DNA from: an uncultured Alphaproteobacteria bacterium
GTDB taxonomy: Bacteria > Pseudomonadota > Alphaproteobacteria > Rhodobacterales > Rhodobacteraceae
DNA length: 64,000 bases
Assembly: GCA_902586885.1 (NCBI GenBank)
Contig: CACIJG010000009.1
Span: 1-64,000 of the forward strand
Reading direction: 5' to 3'
The position numbers and the translations under genes are program-made. Positions 1-7,009 of the stretch are shown here, in pieces; position 1 is the stretch's first letter; the number at the start of each line of letters is the position of its first letter. The notes beneath the pieces are model-generated. The model made no database searches and had not been told where the DNA came from. It saw nothing but the letters and a program-made list of their open reading frames with translations.

Positions 1-1208
1 GGTGGCCGGACGGAACCAAGCTAGATTTATTCTGTGATCACAATATCAATTTAGAAAATATTGAGTCTGTGTTTGGCTCCCAATCCGCTAGGGATTTCAA
101 CATTTTTCATAAAGATTGTGAAAAACTATTTAATTCTTTTGACAAAAGCCTATTAAAAAACAAATTTCCCACAAGCTTTTTTACTAAACCAAGTTTTCTC
201 AAGAATATTCATAATATTGGTAGGATTTTAGGTAAACCCTCCACTCTCTCAAAAAAACTTGATAGGTACTTTGAAGAACCAAAGCTTAAACAATTACTTG
301 GAAGATACGCAACATACGTCGGAGCTTCTCCTTTCAACTCTCCATCTATTTTACAATTGATTTGGTTCGCTGAATTTTCAGGCGTATGGCGAATTAAGGG
401 AGGTCTCCACAGATTGGCCTTGTGCATAAAAAATATTGCAGAAGATCGAGGGGTAAAATTTCTTTTAGAGGAAGAGGCGGAGGAAATTCTTACTGATGGG
501 AAAAGAATTAAGGGCATAGCTTTAAAAAATGGGAAAAAACTAAATTCAAATTTTTTAATATTCAATGGAGACCCAAGAGGAATTGCAAAAGGCAATTTAG
601 GAAATGACGTAAGTCAAATATTGAGCAGGGCTTCTGTTGAACCTCGATCTTTATCAGCATACGTTTGGTCTTTTGCAGCTAAGCCAAAGGGAAAAAAGTT
701 GGTTCACCACAATGTTTTCTTCAATCAGGATTATTCTGATGAGTTTAAGAAAATAGCCTCAGGTAAGATATCTGAAGATCCAACCTTATATGTTTGTGCT
801 CAAGAACAAAGTATAAAAAACAACCAAAACCAAAGATATGAAATTATCATAAACGCTCCACCTTTGAGCCTGAACAAAATTTCTGTTAAAGAGGAACATA
901 ATTTATGCAAAGAGATAACCTTTCAAAAGCTAAAAAAAATGGGGCTAACATTTCATCCCAAACCAACAGCAAACAACCTTTCCACTCCAGCGAACTTCGA
1001 AACACTTTGCCCAGGCGCGGACGGATCACTCTACGGGCTCAACCCTCAGAGAATGATGTCAACCTTCCAGAGACCAACAACGAAAACAAAAATAAAAGGC
1101 CTTTACTTAACAGGGGGAGGGGTTCATCCAGGACCAGGGTTACCGATGGCAGCTTTATCAGGAAAGCATGCGGCAGAAATGATAAAGAAGGACCTTGCTT
1201 TGACCTAA
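1..1208 (+). CDS. crtD: CrtD-like carotenoid 3,4-desaturase (methoxyneurosporene/hydroxyneurosporene dehydrogenase), 5' truncated by window
   Basis: FAD-dependent amine-oxidase-type carotenoid desaturase acting in the spheroidene branch after CrtC. The reading frame is open from base 3 (WPDGTKLDLF) and about 401 residues are present, so roughly the first 90-100 residues with the Rossmann dinucleotide site lie outside the window. The C-terminus carries the family signature LYLTGGGVHPGPGLPMAAL, which closes the FAD site. It is followed on the same strand by crtC, as in Rhodobacter clusters where crtD and crtC are adjacent. CrtI (3624-5207) is the paralogue in the same cluster; the position next to crtC, rather than next to crtB, is what assigns this copy as CrtD. 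The internal GTG at base 69 is not the true start. Confidence 0.88.
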   Translation, partial: WPDGTKLDLFCDHNINLENIESVFGSQSARDFNIFHKDCEKLFNSFDKSLLKNKFPTSFFTKPSFLKNIHNIGRILGKPSTLSKKLDRYFEEPKLKQLLGRYATYVGASPFNSPSILQLIWFAEFSGVWRIKGGLHRLALCIKNIAEDRGVKFLLEEEAEEILTDGKRIKGIALKNGKKLNSNFLIFNGDPRGIAKGNLGNDVSQILSRASVEPRSLSAYVWSFAAKPKGKKLVHHNVFFNQDYSDEFKKIASGKISEDPTLYVCAQEQSIKNNQNQRYEIIINAPPLSLNKISVKEEHNLCKEITFQKLKKMGLTFHPKPTANNLSTPANFETLCPGADGSLYGLNPQRMMSTFQRPTTKTKIKGLYLTGGGVHPGPGLPMAALSGKHAAEMIKKDLALT

Positions 1209-1246
1209 ATGTACAATCTAATGGCTATGCTTGGTGGTACATGGAC

Positions 1247-2104
1247 GGAATTTCAGATGATGGGTCAATGGCTATATCAATCATCGCTTTTATTGGCTCT
1301 GTTTTCTCTCCTTGGTACAGTTGGTCGGGCAGGAAGAATCCACATAATCACTGTTCCCTCAATGTAGTAACTTATGGGAAAAGAGGCAGATGGACTATGA
1401 CTGAAAGAAAGGAAAAATCCATCGGACTCGATGCCAACAACTTTCAAATAGGTCCAAGTAATATATGTTGGAATGGGAAAAGTTTAGATATTAATTTTAA
1501 GGAGATTACTATCCCTCACTTAGATTTTTTGGAAGGCACTATTTCTATATACCCTGAATATATCACAGATATTGAGGTTTTGCTTAAACCTGACGGAACT
1601 CACATTTGGAGGCCTTTTGCACCAATCTCCAGAATTAAAGTAGAAACTAACAAAAAAGGGTGGAAATGGGAGGGCAATGCATATTTAGATGGAAACTTTG
1701 GCACAAGAGCATTGGAGCAGGATTTTTCATATTGGACTTGGAGTAGGCTTCCTTTCAGCAATCACACGACCACCTTTTATGACGCTGAACTCAAAAACCG
1801 AACAAACACAAATATTGCTTTACAATTTAGCAGAGATGGATCAATAAGCACTATAAAACCACCTCCCTTGAAAAAGGTAAAAAGAACCAAATGGTTTCTT
1901 AAAAGAGTTGCTAGATCTGACCAAGATTTTGATCCCTTACAAAACAAACCGCTATTAGATGCCCCTTTTTACTCCCGCAGTGAACTTCTTACAAAGGTTA
2001 ATGGTGAAAAAACTATTGGAATTCATGAAGCTCTAGACATGAACCGATTTACAAATCCATTTATTCAACCCTTACTATGCGTAAAAATTCCAAGAGGCTT
2101 ATAG
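1247..2104 (+). CDS. crtC: CrtC-like carotenoid 1,2-hydratase (hydroxyneurosporene synthase); start uncertain
   Basis: Adds water to the psi end of neurosporene/lycopene in spheroidene synthesis. The sequence shows the CrtC core GYAWWYMDGISDDG, IAFIGSVFSPWYSWSGRK and NHCSLNVVTYG. The end at 2104 is secure. The start is not: the conserved block begins near base 1199 (FDL..), but between 1010 and 1246 this frame has no ATG, GTG or TTG. ATG at 1247 (inside the conserved GYAWWYMDG) gives 285 residues and ATG at 1268 gives 278, close to the roughly 280 residues I recall for R. capsulatus CrtC. Starts at 905 (ATG) or 1007 (TTG) would lie deep in crtD. A non-AUG start just inside the crtD end is possible (see findings). 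Likely cotranscribed with crtD; convergent with tspO 2 bases away. Confidence 0.82.
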   Translation, partial: GISDDGSMAISIIAFIGSVFSPWYSWSGRKNPHNHCSLNVVTYGKRGRWTMTERKEKSIGLDANNFQIGPSNICWNGKSLDINFKEITIPHLDFLEGTISIYPEYITDIEVLLKPDGTHIWRPFAPISRIKVETNKKGWKWEGNAYLDGNFGTRALEQDFSYWTWSRLPFSNHTTTFYDAELKNRTNTNIALQFSRDGSISTIKPPPLKKVKRTKWFLKRVARSDQDFDPLQNKPLLDAPFYSRSELLTKVNGEKTIGIHEALDMNRFTNPFIQPLLCVKIPRGL

Positions 2105-2105
2105 C

Positions 2106-2564
2106 TCACTGCTTTGGCGTCAAGCGTATTATTGAGAAATTTAATGCTGCCGCATATGACCCCCATATAATATATGGAGCTAGTATTATTCCAGCAATCC
2201 AATCAAGGTAAAAGGCACTTATAATTAAAGCCGCTACAGAAACCCAAAGTCCAATTAAAACAATTAGCGCCAACTTTATCTTATGTAAGCCAAAAAAAAT
2301 TGGTGTCCATAATGTGTTAAAAGTTATCTGGAGAGCCCAAAAAATCATAAAGAAGTCATTGTCAGGTAATCCATAAACTCTAACTAAAGAGTATGATAAT
2401 GCTAAGTAAAGATAGAGCCAAGCTACTGGGAAAACCCAGTCAGGAGGTGTCCAACTCGGCTTATTCAGCTCCTTATACCACTCACCTGTTGGAAACAAAG
2501 AACCAGTTGATCCTGCTGCCAAACAGGCAATAAAACCTAATGCGAAAATAATAATTTCTTGCAT
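2106..2564 (-). CDS. tspO: TspO/MBR family tryptophan-rich sensory protein
   Basis: Small five-helix integral membrane protein of the TspO (CrtK, translocator protein) family; in Rhodobacter sphaeroides it binds tetrapyrroles and modulates photosynthesis gene expression. The 152-residue length is typical and the sequence is hydrophobic and tryptophan-rich, with the hallmark PSWTPPDWVFPVAWLYLY and later NTLWTPIFFGLHK, followed by WGSYAAALNFSI near the C-terminus. It sits 10 bases downstream of crtB in the same orientation, the position it holds in Rhodobacter photosynthesis clusters, and probably forms a crtI-crtB-tspO operon. The gene converges on crtC. Confidence 0.93.
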   Translation of the reverse strand: MQEIIIFALGFIACLAAGSTGSLFPTGEWYKELNKPSWTPPDWVFPVAWLYLYLALSYSLVRVYGLPDNDFFMIFWALQITFNTLWTPIFFGLHKIKLALIVLIGLWVSVAALIISAFYLDWIAGIILAPYIIWGSYAAALNFSIIRLTPKQ

Positions 2565-2574
2565 TGAAACCCTA

Positions 2575-3603
2575 TTAGTTAGATATGTGAATTCCTCTTT
2601 TGTCGTTCTCCTCTAATTCCATTAACACTTCCATTAATCTTTTTGTAGAGAAAAAAAACATTTCCTTTTTTTTACTTTCCTTTGCAGAGCTTTTAATCAA
2701 AAATTTTACCTCTCTTAATGGAGGCGCGTGCACTACTGCAGAAACTGGGGATATTTTTGAAGTGAATGTCTTCAAGAAAGAGAACGCAAGTAAAGTAATC
2801 TTTTCGCTTCCTGAAGTCTTCGCTCTTCTATTAATACTGTCATATTGAACGGCTTCTATGTGCTTTCCAATTCCTTCATATATGTAACGAGCCGCGTATA
2901 TCCCTGGCTGACAGGAAGTTGGAAGACCAAACAAACCTGACTCAGACCGCTTGTAAAGACGTCTTGCCTCCTCCAAAAGCCTTTTAGCGATTAGGCCCAA
3001 CTCTTTGGAAGTTTTAGGTTTTTTTAAAAATTGTTTTTTATCAAGTCCATATTTTTCCATCCAATCTAAAGGTATATAAAGCCTACCATTTCTTGCATCT
3101 TCACCTATATCCCTAACAATATTGGTTAATTGCATCGCTACTCCCAAATCACATGCTCTGGCTAAAATGTCTTTATCTCTTACTCGCATAAGCACGCACA
3201 TCATAACACCGACAGTCGAAGCTACTCTCGCACAATAAGCTCTTAACTCAGAGAGTGTTTTGTACTCTTTTTCTCGTGTATCCCAATCCATGCCTTCTAG
3301 AAGAGCTAATGGTAATTGTTTGGGCATTTCATAAAATTTTACAAGCCTAGAAAAACATCTATCTGACGGATTGTTTTGTGGAATACCTTCATAAACAGCA
3401 TCTAATCTTTTAAAAAGTTCTTTTAGTGCTTTATCTTTTGATAATGTTTCATCAATAGAGTCATCTACAATTCGGCAAAAAGAATATAACACAATAGCTG
3501 AGTCTCTAATTTTTTTTGGCAAAACTTTAGAAGCTGCATAAAATGAATGAGACCCCTTCTCTATAATATCATAACATTCTTTCAGATCTTTAGGGTTATA
3601 CAT
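2575..3603 (-). CDS. crtB: phytoene synthase
   Basis: Condenses two geranylgeranyl diphosphates to 15-cis-phytoene, the first committed carotenoid step. 342 residues, in the usual range. The two Mg-diphosphate binding aspartate motifs are visible: DDSID at residues 47-51 and DIGED at 165-169 followed by RNGRLYIP. The trans-isoprenyl diphosphate synthase fold extends over residues 5-280; the C-terminal 60 residues are lysine-rich and ordinary for proteobacterial CrtB. It lies 20 bases downstream of crtI and 10 bases upstream of tspO, so all three are probably one transcript from the control region near 5210-5240. Confidence 0.95.
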   Translation of the reverse strand: MYNPKDLKECYDIIEKGSHSFYAASKVLPKKIRDSAIVLYSFCRIVDDSIDETLSKDKALKELFKRLDAVYEGIPQNNPSDRCFSRLVKFYEMPKQLPLALLEGMDWDTREKEYKTLSELRAYCARVASTVGVMMCVLMRVRDKDILARACDLGVAMQLTNIVRDIGEDARNGRLYIPLDWMEKYGLDKKQFLKKPKTSKELGLIAKRLLEEARRLYKRSESGLFGLPTSCQPGIYAARYIYEGIGKHIEAVQYDSINRRAKTSGSEKITLLAFSFLKTFTSKISPVSAVVHAPPLREVKFLIKSSAKESKKKEMFFFSTKRLMEVLMELEENDKRGIHISN

Positions 3604-3623
3604 GACGCAATGCTTAATTTATT

Positions 3624-5207
3624 TTAATCACGATAGCGGACTTTAATTTCTGATTGAAACTCTTTTGCGGCTGGAATTACTTCGTCTAGAATCTCTGCTG
3701 ATGCCATTACGCCAGGCATACCCGGTCCAGGGTGCGTTCCTGCACCAACAAGATAAAAATTCTTTAACTCCTCAGATTTATTGTGCGGTCGAAACCACGC
3801 GCTCTGAAACATCCTCGGCTCTATTGAAAAACCGCTACCATAAGTACTTAAATACCTATTTTGAAAATCGATGGGCGTCATTATAAACTCAGTTTTAATT
3901 GTTTTAGCCAATCCAGGCATCAATTTCCCCTCAAGCATAGATAGCACCTTGCTCTTATATGTTTCCTTGTTAAGCTCCCAGTCAGTAGATTTAGAAAACC
4001 CTAGATGAGGCACGCAGGCCAATACATAAAAAGTATCGTCACCCTTGGGAGCAACACTATCATCAGTAATAGAAGGTCTGTGAATGTATAAGCTCATCTC
4101 TTCAGGAACGTTTCCCTTAATAAAAATATCCTGAACTTCTTTCTTGTAATTAGGCCCCACCAATATGGTGTGATGATCAACATGTTTCCACATTTTACTG
4201 GTTTTTTTGGTACCAAAATGCCATACAAATAAGCTCATAGACCAGTTTTTTTTATGCAAAGATCTTTCGGTCCATCTTTTTTTTATTTTTTCCTTTAAAA
4301 GATTACTATACGTGTGACCTACATCTGCATTTGAAATCACTATGTCAGAAAAAAGCTTCTCACCATTATTTAACTGAACGCCTATTGCCCTATTGCCTGA
4401 GGTTAAAATCTTTTCAACAGTGCACTCTAATTTCAACTGACCTCCCTCTGAACAAATCTTTTTGCCCATCGCGTCGGCCATAGCTTGGGCTCCCCCTGAT
4501 ATATAATGAACTCCAAATTTATGTTCTAAGTAGTTAACCAATCCCCACATAGATGTCACATTAAAGGGATCCCCTCCAACAAAAAGAGGATGAAAGCTCA
4601 TAGCAAACCTTAACTTGGGGTTAGTGACGTAAGCGGCTACACTTTGATAGACTGATCTATCAGCTCTTAATAGTGCAAAAGTTGGAAACACTTTTAATGT
4701 ATTCCAAAATTTATGCATTGAACTCCGTCCCATTTTTCCTTTTTTTGAGAAGGCAAACTCATACTGTCTTCTAGACAAATCCATAAATTTTCTATATCCC
4801 TTCAAATCCTTTGGTGAGATCTTTTTTATTTGTGTCTCAAAATCCTCCATGCTGTCTGAAACTCTAAGAGTAGTCTTATCCTGGAAAACAATATTGTAAT
4901 AGGGGTCTAGTTTTGTAGTCTTCACATAGTCATAAAAATTTTCTCCACATCTTGCCCAAAGCTCTTCAAAAACTTTTGGAACCGTGAGAATTGTTGGGCC
5001 CAAGTCAAACCTATGACCTTTCTGGACTCTGGACGAGCCACGACCTCCAGTTACATTTAGTTTCTCTAAAACAGTAACTTTGTAACCCTTTGTGGAAAGG
5101 ATCATTCCTGCAGCCAAACCTCCAAAGCCAGCCCCTACAATTATTACAGTTGGAGTATCTTTGTTTGTTTGATCTTGAAGAGGGCTGTAATCTGTCTTTT
5201 TTAACAT
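3624..5207 (-). CDS. crtI: phytoene desaturase (CrtI family)
   Basis: FAD-dependent desaturase converting phytoene to neurosporene or lycopene. 527 residues. The N-terminal dinucleotide site GAGFGGLAAG (about residues 26-35) is preceded by a 20-residue polar extension, and the C-terminal FAD signature reads FYLVGAGTHPGPGMPGV. The start ATG at 5207 is the only ATG before the Rossmann motif. In the divergent control region a -10-like element (5213-5218) would place the transcript start almost on this ATG, so the message could be leaderless. First gene of crtI-crtB-tspO. The spheroidene end product is inferred from the companion genes crtA, crtC and crtD. Confidence 0.95.
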   Translation of the reverse strand: MLKKTDYSPLQDQTNKDTPTVIIVGAGFGGLAAGMILSTKGYKVTVLEKLNVTGGRGSSRVQKGHRFDLGPTILTVPKVFEELWARCGENFYDYVKTTKLDPYYNIVFQDKTTLRVSDSMEDFETQIKKISPKDLKGYRKFMDLSRRQYEFAFSKKGKMGRSSMHKFWNTLKVFPTFALLRADRSVYQSVAAYVTNPKLRFAMSFHPLFVGGDPFNVTSMWGLVNYLEHKFGVHYISGGAQAMADAMGKKICSEGGQLKLECTVEKILTSGNRAIGVQLNNGEKLFSDIVISNADVGHTYSNLLKEKIKKRWTERSLHKKNWSMSLFVWHFGTKKTSKMWKHVDHHTILVGPNYKKEVQDIFIKGNVPEEMSLYIHRPSITDDSVAPKGDDTFYVLACVPHLGFSKSTDWELNKETYKSKVLSMLEGKLMPGLAKTIKTEFIMTPIDFQNRYLSTYGSGFSIEPRMFQSAWFRPHNKSEELKNFYLVGAGTHPGPGMPGVMASAEILDEVIPAAKEFQSEIKVRYRD

Positions 5208-5212
5208 ATCTG

Positions 5213-5241
5213 ATATTAAACATGTCAGTTTTTTTTGACAA
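5213..5241 (-). promoter_or_regulatory. candidate crtI promoter (sigma-70-like, leftward)
   Basis: Reading the minus strand, TTGTCA (bases 5236-5241) is followed after 17 bases by TAATAT (5213-5218). It overlaps the TGT-N12-ACA operator and is back to back with the crtA promoter. The predicted transcript start falls at or next to the crtI ATG (5205-5207). This is a pattern match only. Confidence 0.45.
5223..5240. promoter_or_regulatory. PpsR/CrtJ-type operator, TGT-N12-ACA
   Basis: The 18-base sequence TGTCAGTTTTTTTTGACA is an exact TGT-N12-ACA match with inverted TGTCA/TGACA ends, the consensus bound by the redox and light repressor PpsR/CrtJ. It lies between divergently transcribed crtI and crtA, a location where Rhodobacter carries such sites, and its right half is the -35 hexamer of the crtA promoter. 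Binding would block both promoters. Repressor identity is inferred; no ppsR gene is in the window. Confidence 0.8.
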
Positions 5242-5263
5242 TATTTTTAATAAAAAATATGCT
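5235..5263 (+). promoter_or_regulatory. candidate crtA-bchIDO promoter
   Basis: A consensus -35 TTGACA (5235-5240), a 17-base spacer and TATGCT (5258-5263) as -10. The transcript would start near 5270. The -35 overlaps the PpsR-type operator. If used, this promoter excludes the TTG at 5235 and the ATG at 5259 as translation starts of crtA, since both precede the transcript start. Confidence 0.6.
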
Positions 5264-5285
5264 TTATAAAAATCGCAAGTTATCC

Positions 5286-5290
5286 AGGAG
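5286..5290 (+). promoter_or_regulatory. Shine-Dalgarno AGGAG deciding the crtA start
   Basis: AGGAG stands 7 bases upstream of the ATT at 5298, at the place where the CrtA family N-terminus begins. No comparable sequence precedes the ATG at 5259. Confidence 0.6.
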
Positions 5291-5297
5291 ACTATTA

Positions 5298-6002
5298 ATT
5301 CAAACCGTCACGATAAGCTTTTTCCGGTTCTCTTCTTTTTTTGATAGAATTTGGGCATTTACTCATATGGGTTTCTCTCATCTATATTTCCGGAAAATGA
5401 GAGGTTTACTATTTTATAAGCTCTTCGGCAGCGGAACGGGAGAGGGCTTTACTCCTGTTTTGAATCCAAATGTTTATGCAATAATGACCGTCTGGGAAAA
5501 TAAACAAATGGCCGAAAACTCTCTTGCAAACTCAATTATCTTCAGAAAATATAAAAATAGATCACAAGAAAACTGGACTCTTTATCTTCAACCAACGAAA
5601 TGCTGGGGAAGTTGGGACAAAAATAACCCCTTCAAGATAAATAAAAAACAGGAACAAACTTACCCGGTAGTAGCCCTTACGAGAGCAACAATAAAGAAGC
5701 GAATTCTTTTTAAATTTTGGAAGCATGTTCCAGATATTTCAGACCGAATTGGGTCTAACAAAAAGGTTCTATTTAAAATTGGTTTAGGAGAAATTCCCTG
5801 GTTTCATCAAGTGACATTCTCAATTTGGCCTGACCAGGAAAGTATGGATCAATTTGCAAGAAAAAAAGGGCCCCACAGCAAAGCTATTGAAGCCGTAAGA
5901 AAGAATAAGTGGTTTAAAGAAGAATTATACGCTAGATTCTCAATCGAAAAAGAAGTAGGCAGTTGGCCTGATAATAAAATGCAAGCCTTGGAAAAAAAAT
6001 GA
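5298..6002 (+). CDS. crtA: spheroidene monooxygenase; proposed ATT start (ATG alternative at 5259)
   Basis: Heme-dependent oxygenase that converts spheroidene to spheroidenone under oxygen. From 5298 the protein has 234 residues and begins QTVTISFFRF after the initiator, as CrtA N-termini do; conserved internal blocks are KLFGSGTGEGFTPVLNPNVYA and YAIMTVWE. The ATT at 5298-5300 is preceded by AGGAG at 5286-5290 with a 7-base gap. An ATG at 5259 (247 residues) or a TTG at 5235 (255 residues) is in frame, but neither has a Shine-Dalgarno and both lie upstream of the transcript start expected from the promoter at 5235-5263. The stop overlaps the bchI start by 4 bases (ATGA), so crtA and bchIDO are probably cotranscribed, which couples keto-carotenoid synthesis to chlorin synthesis. 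Confidence 0.88.
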   Translation: MQTVTISFFRFSSFFDRIWAFTHMGFSHLYFRKMRGLLFYKLFGSGTGEGFTPVLNPNVYAIMTVWENKQMAENSLANSIIFRKYKNRSQENWTLYLQPTKCWGSWDKNNPFKINKKQEQTYPVVALTRATIKKRILFKFWKHVPDISDRIGSNKKVLFKIGLGEIPWFHQVTFSIWPDQESMDQFARKKGPHSKAIEAVRKNKWFKEELYARFSIEKEVGSWPDNKMQALEKK

Positions 6003-7009
6003 GTAAATACTTTCCCTTTTCAGCCATTGTTGGCCAAGAGCAAATGAAATTAGCATTAATCTTGACTGCAATTGATCCAAAAATTGGGGGAGTTTTGGTT
6101 TTTGGAGACAGGGGAACAGGTAAATCAACCATTATAAGAGCCTTGGCTGGACTTTTACCCAAAAAAAAGTTTATTCAATGCTGCCCATATAACTGTCAAG
6201 ATGTCTCCAATCTATGCTTTCATTGTAAAACGGCAAAACTATCTAAAATGATAGAACGAGATACTCCAGTCATAGATCTACCTCTAGGCTCTACCGAAGA
6301 TAGGGTTGTAGGAGCATTGAATTTAGAAATAGCACTATCTGAGGGAAGAAAAGTTTTTGAACCAGGGCTTCTGGCCAAAGCAAACAATGGTTACTTATAT
6401 GTAGATGAAGTAAATTTACTTGAAGACCACATAGTAGACCTATTATTGGATGTTGCTGCTTCAGGGGAAAACCTTGTGGAGCGAGATGGGATGTCAATCA
6501 GGCATAATTCTAAATTCGTATTGATTGGTTCTGGAAACCCGGAGGAAGGTGAACTTAGACCGCAGCTACTTGATAGGTTCGGCTTATCAGTGAAAGTTGG
6601 CTCTCCCTCAAAGATACCTGAAAGGGTTGAAGTTGTTAAGAGACGCGATGATTTCGAGCAAGATCCGGATGCTTTTCTAAAGAAGTGGCGGAGAAAAGAT
6701 TTAGCTATAAGGAAAAAAATACTTGCAGCAAGAAATAACCTCACAAATGTCAAGCTAGATGATAAAATATTATCAAAATGCGCAGAGCTTTGCATATCTA
6801 TTGGATCAGACGGCTTAAGAGGAGAGTTGACTCTTTTAAGAACTCTTAGAGCTTTTACCGCATATAAAGACAAAATAGATGCTGAATTATCAGACATAAA
6901 AGAAATCGCAGTGCACACTTTAAGCCATAGACTTCGAAGAGATCCTCTTGATGAGTCTAGCTCCGAAATGCGGGTTGAGAGAAAAATCAATGAACTTTTA
7001 AATGGATAA
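5999..7009 (+). CDS. bchI: magnesium chelatase ATPase subunit I
   Basis: AAA+ motor subunit of the three-part Mg-chelatase that inserts Mg into protoporphyrin IX, the branch point of bacteriochlorophyll synthesis. 336 residues. Walker A GDRGTGKST at residues 36-44, Walker B YLYVDEVN at about 133-140, and a sensor segment LIGSGNPEEGELRPQLLDRFG near 180-200 with the arginine finger. A Cys-rich insert CCPYNCQDVSNLCFHC follows Walker A by about 15 residues, as is normal in BchI. ATG overlaps the crtA stop (ATGA) and the 3' end overlaps bchD by 8 bases. Confidence 0.97.
   Translation: MSKYFPFSAIVGQEQMKLALILTAIDPKIGGVLVFGDRGTGKSTIIRALAGLLPKKKFIQCCPYNCQDVSNLCFHCKTAKLSKMIERDTPVIDLPLGSTEDRVVGALNLEIALSEGRKVFEPGLLAKANNGYLYVDEVNLLEDHIVDLLLDVAASGENLVERDGMSIRHNSKFVLIGSGNPEEGELRPQLLDRFGLSVKVGSPSKIPERVEVVKRRDDFEQDPDAFLKKWRRKDLAIRKKILAARNNLTNVKLDDKILSKCAELCISIGSDGLRGELTLLRTLRAFTAYKDKIDAELSDIKEIAVHTLSHRLRRDPLDESSSEMRVERKINELLNG

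Noticed and set aside
905-1246. CrtC read as a 399-residue protein starting at ATG 905
   Set aside because: It would overlap crtD by 304 bases and the first 98 residues look like an out-of-frame reading of crtD (polar, no family pattern). CrtC of purple bacteria in this branch is about 280 residues as I recall it.
2600-2848. Many medium-length antisense frames such as this 82-codon one inside crtB
   Set aside because: They are antisense or shifted readings of strong genes without their own ribosome sites or family signatures.
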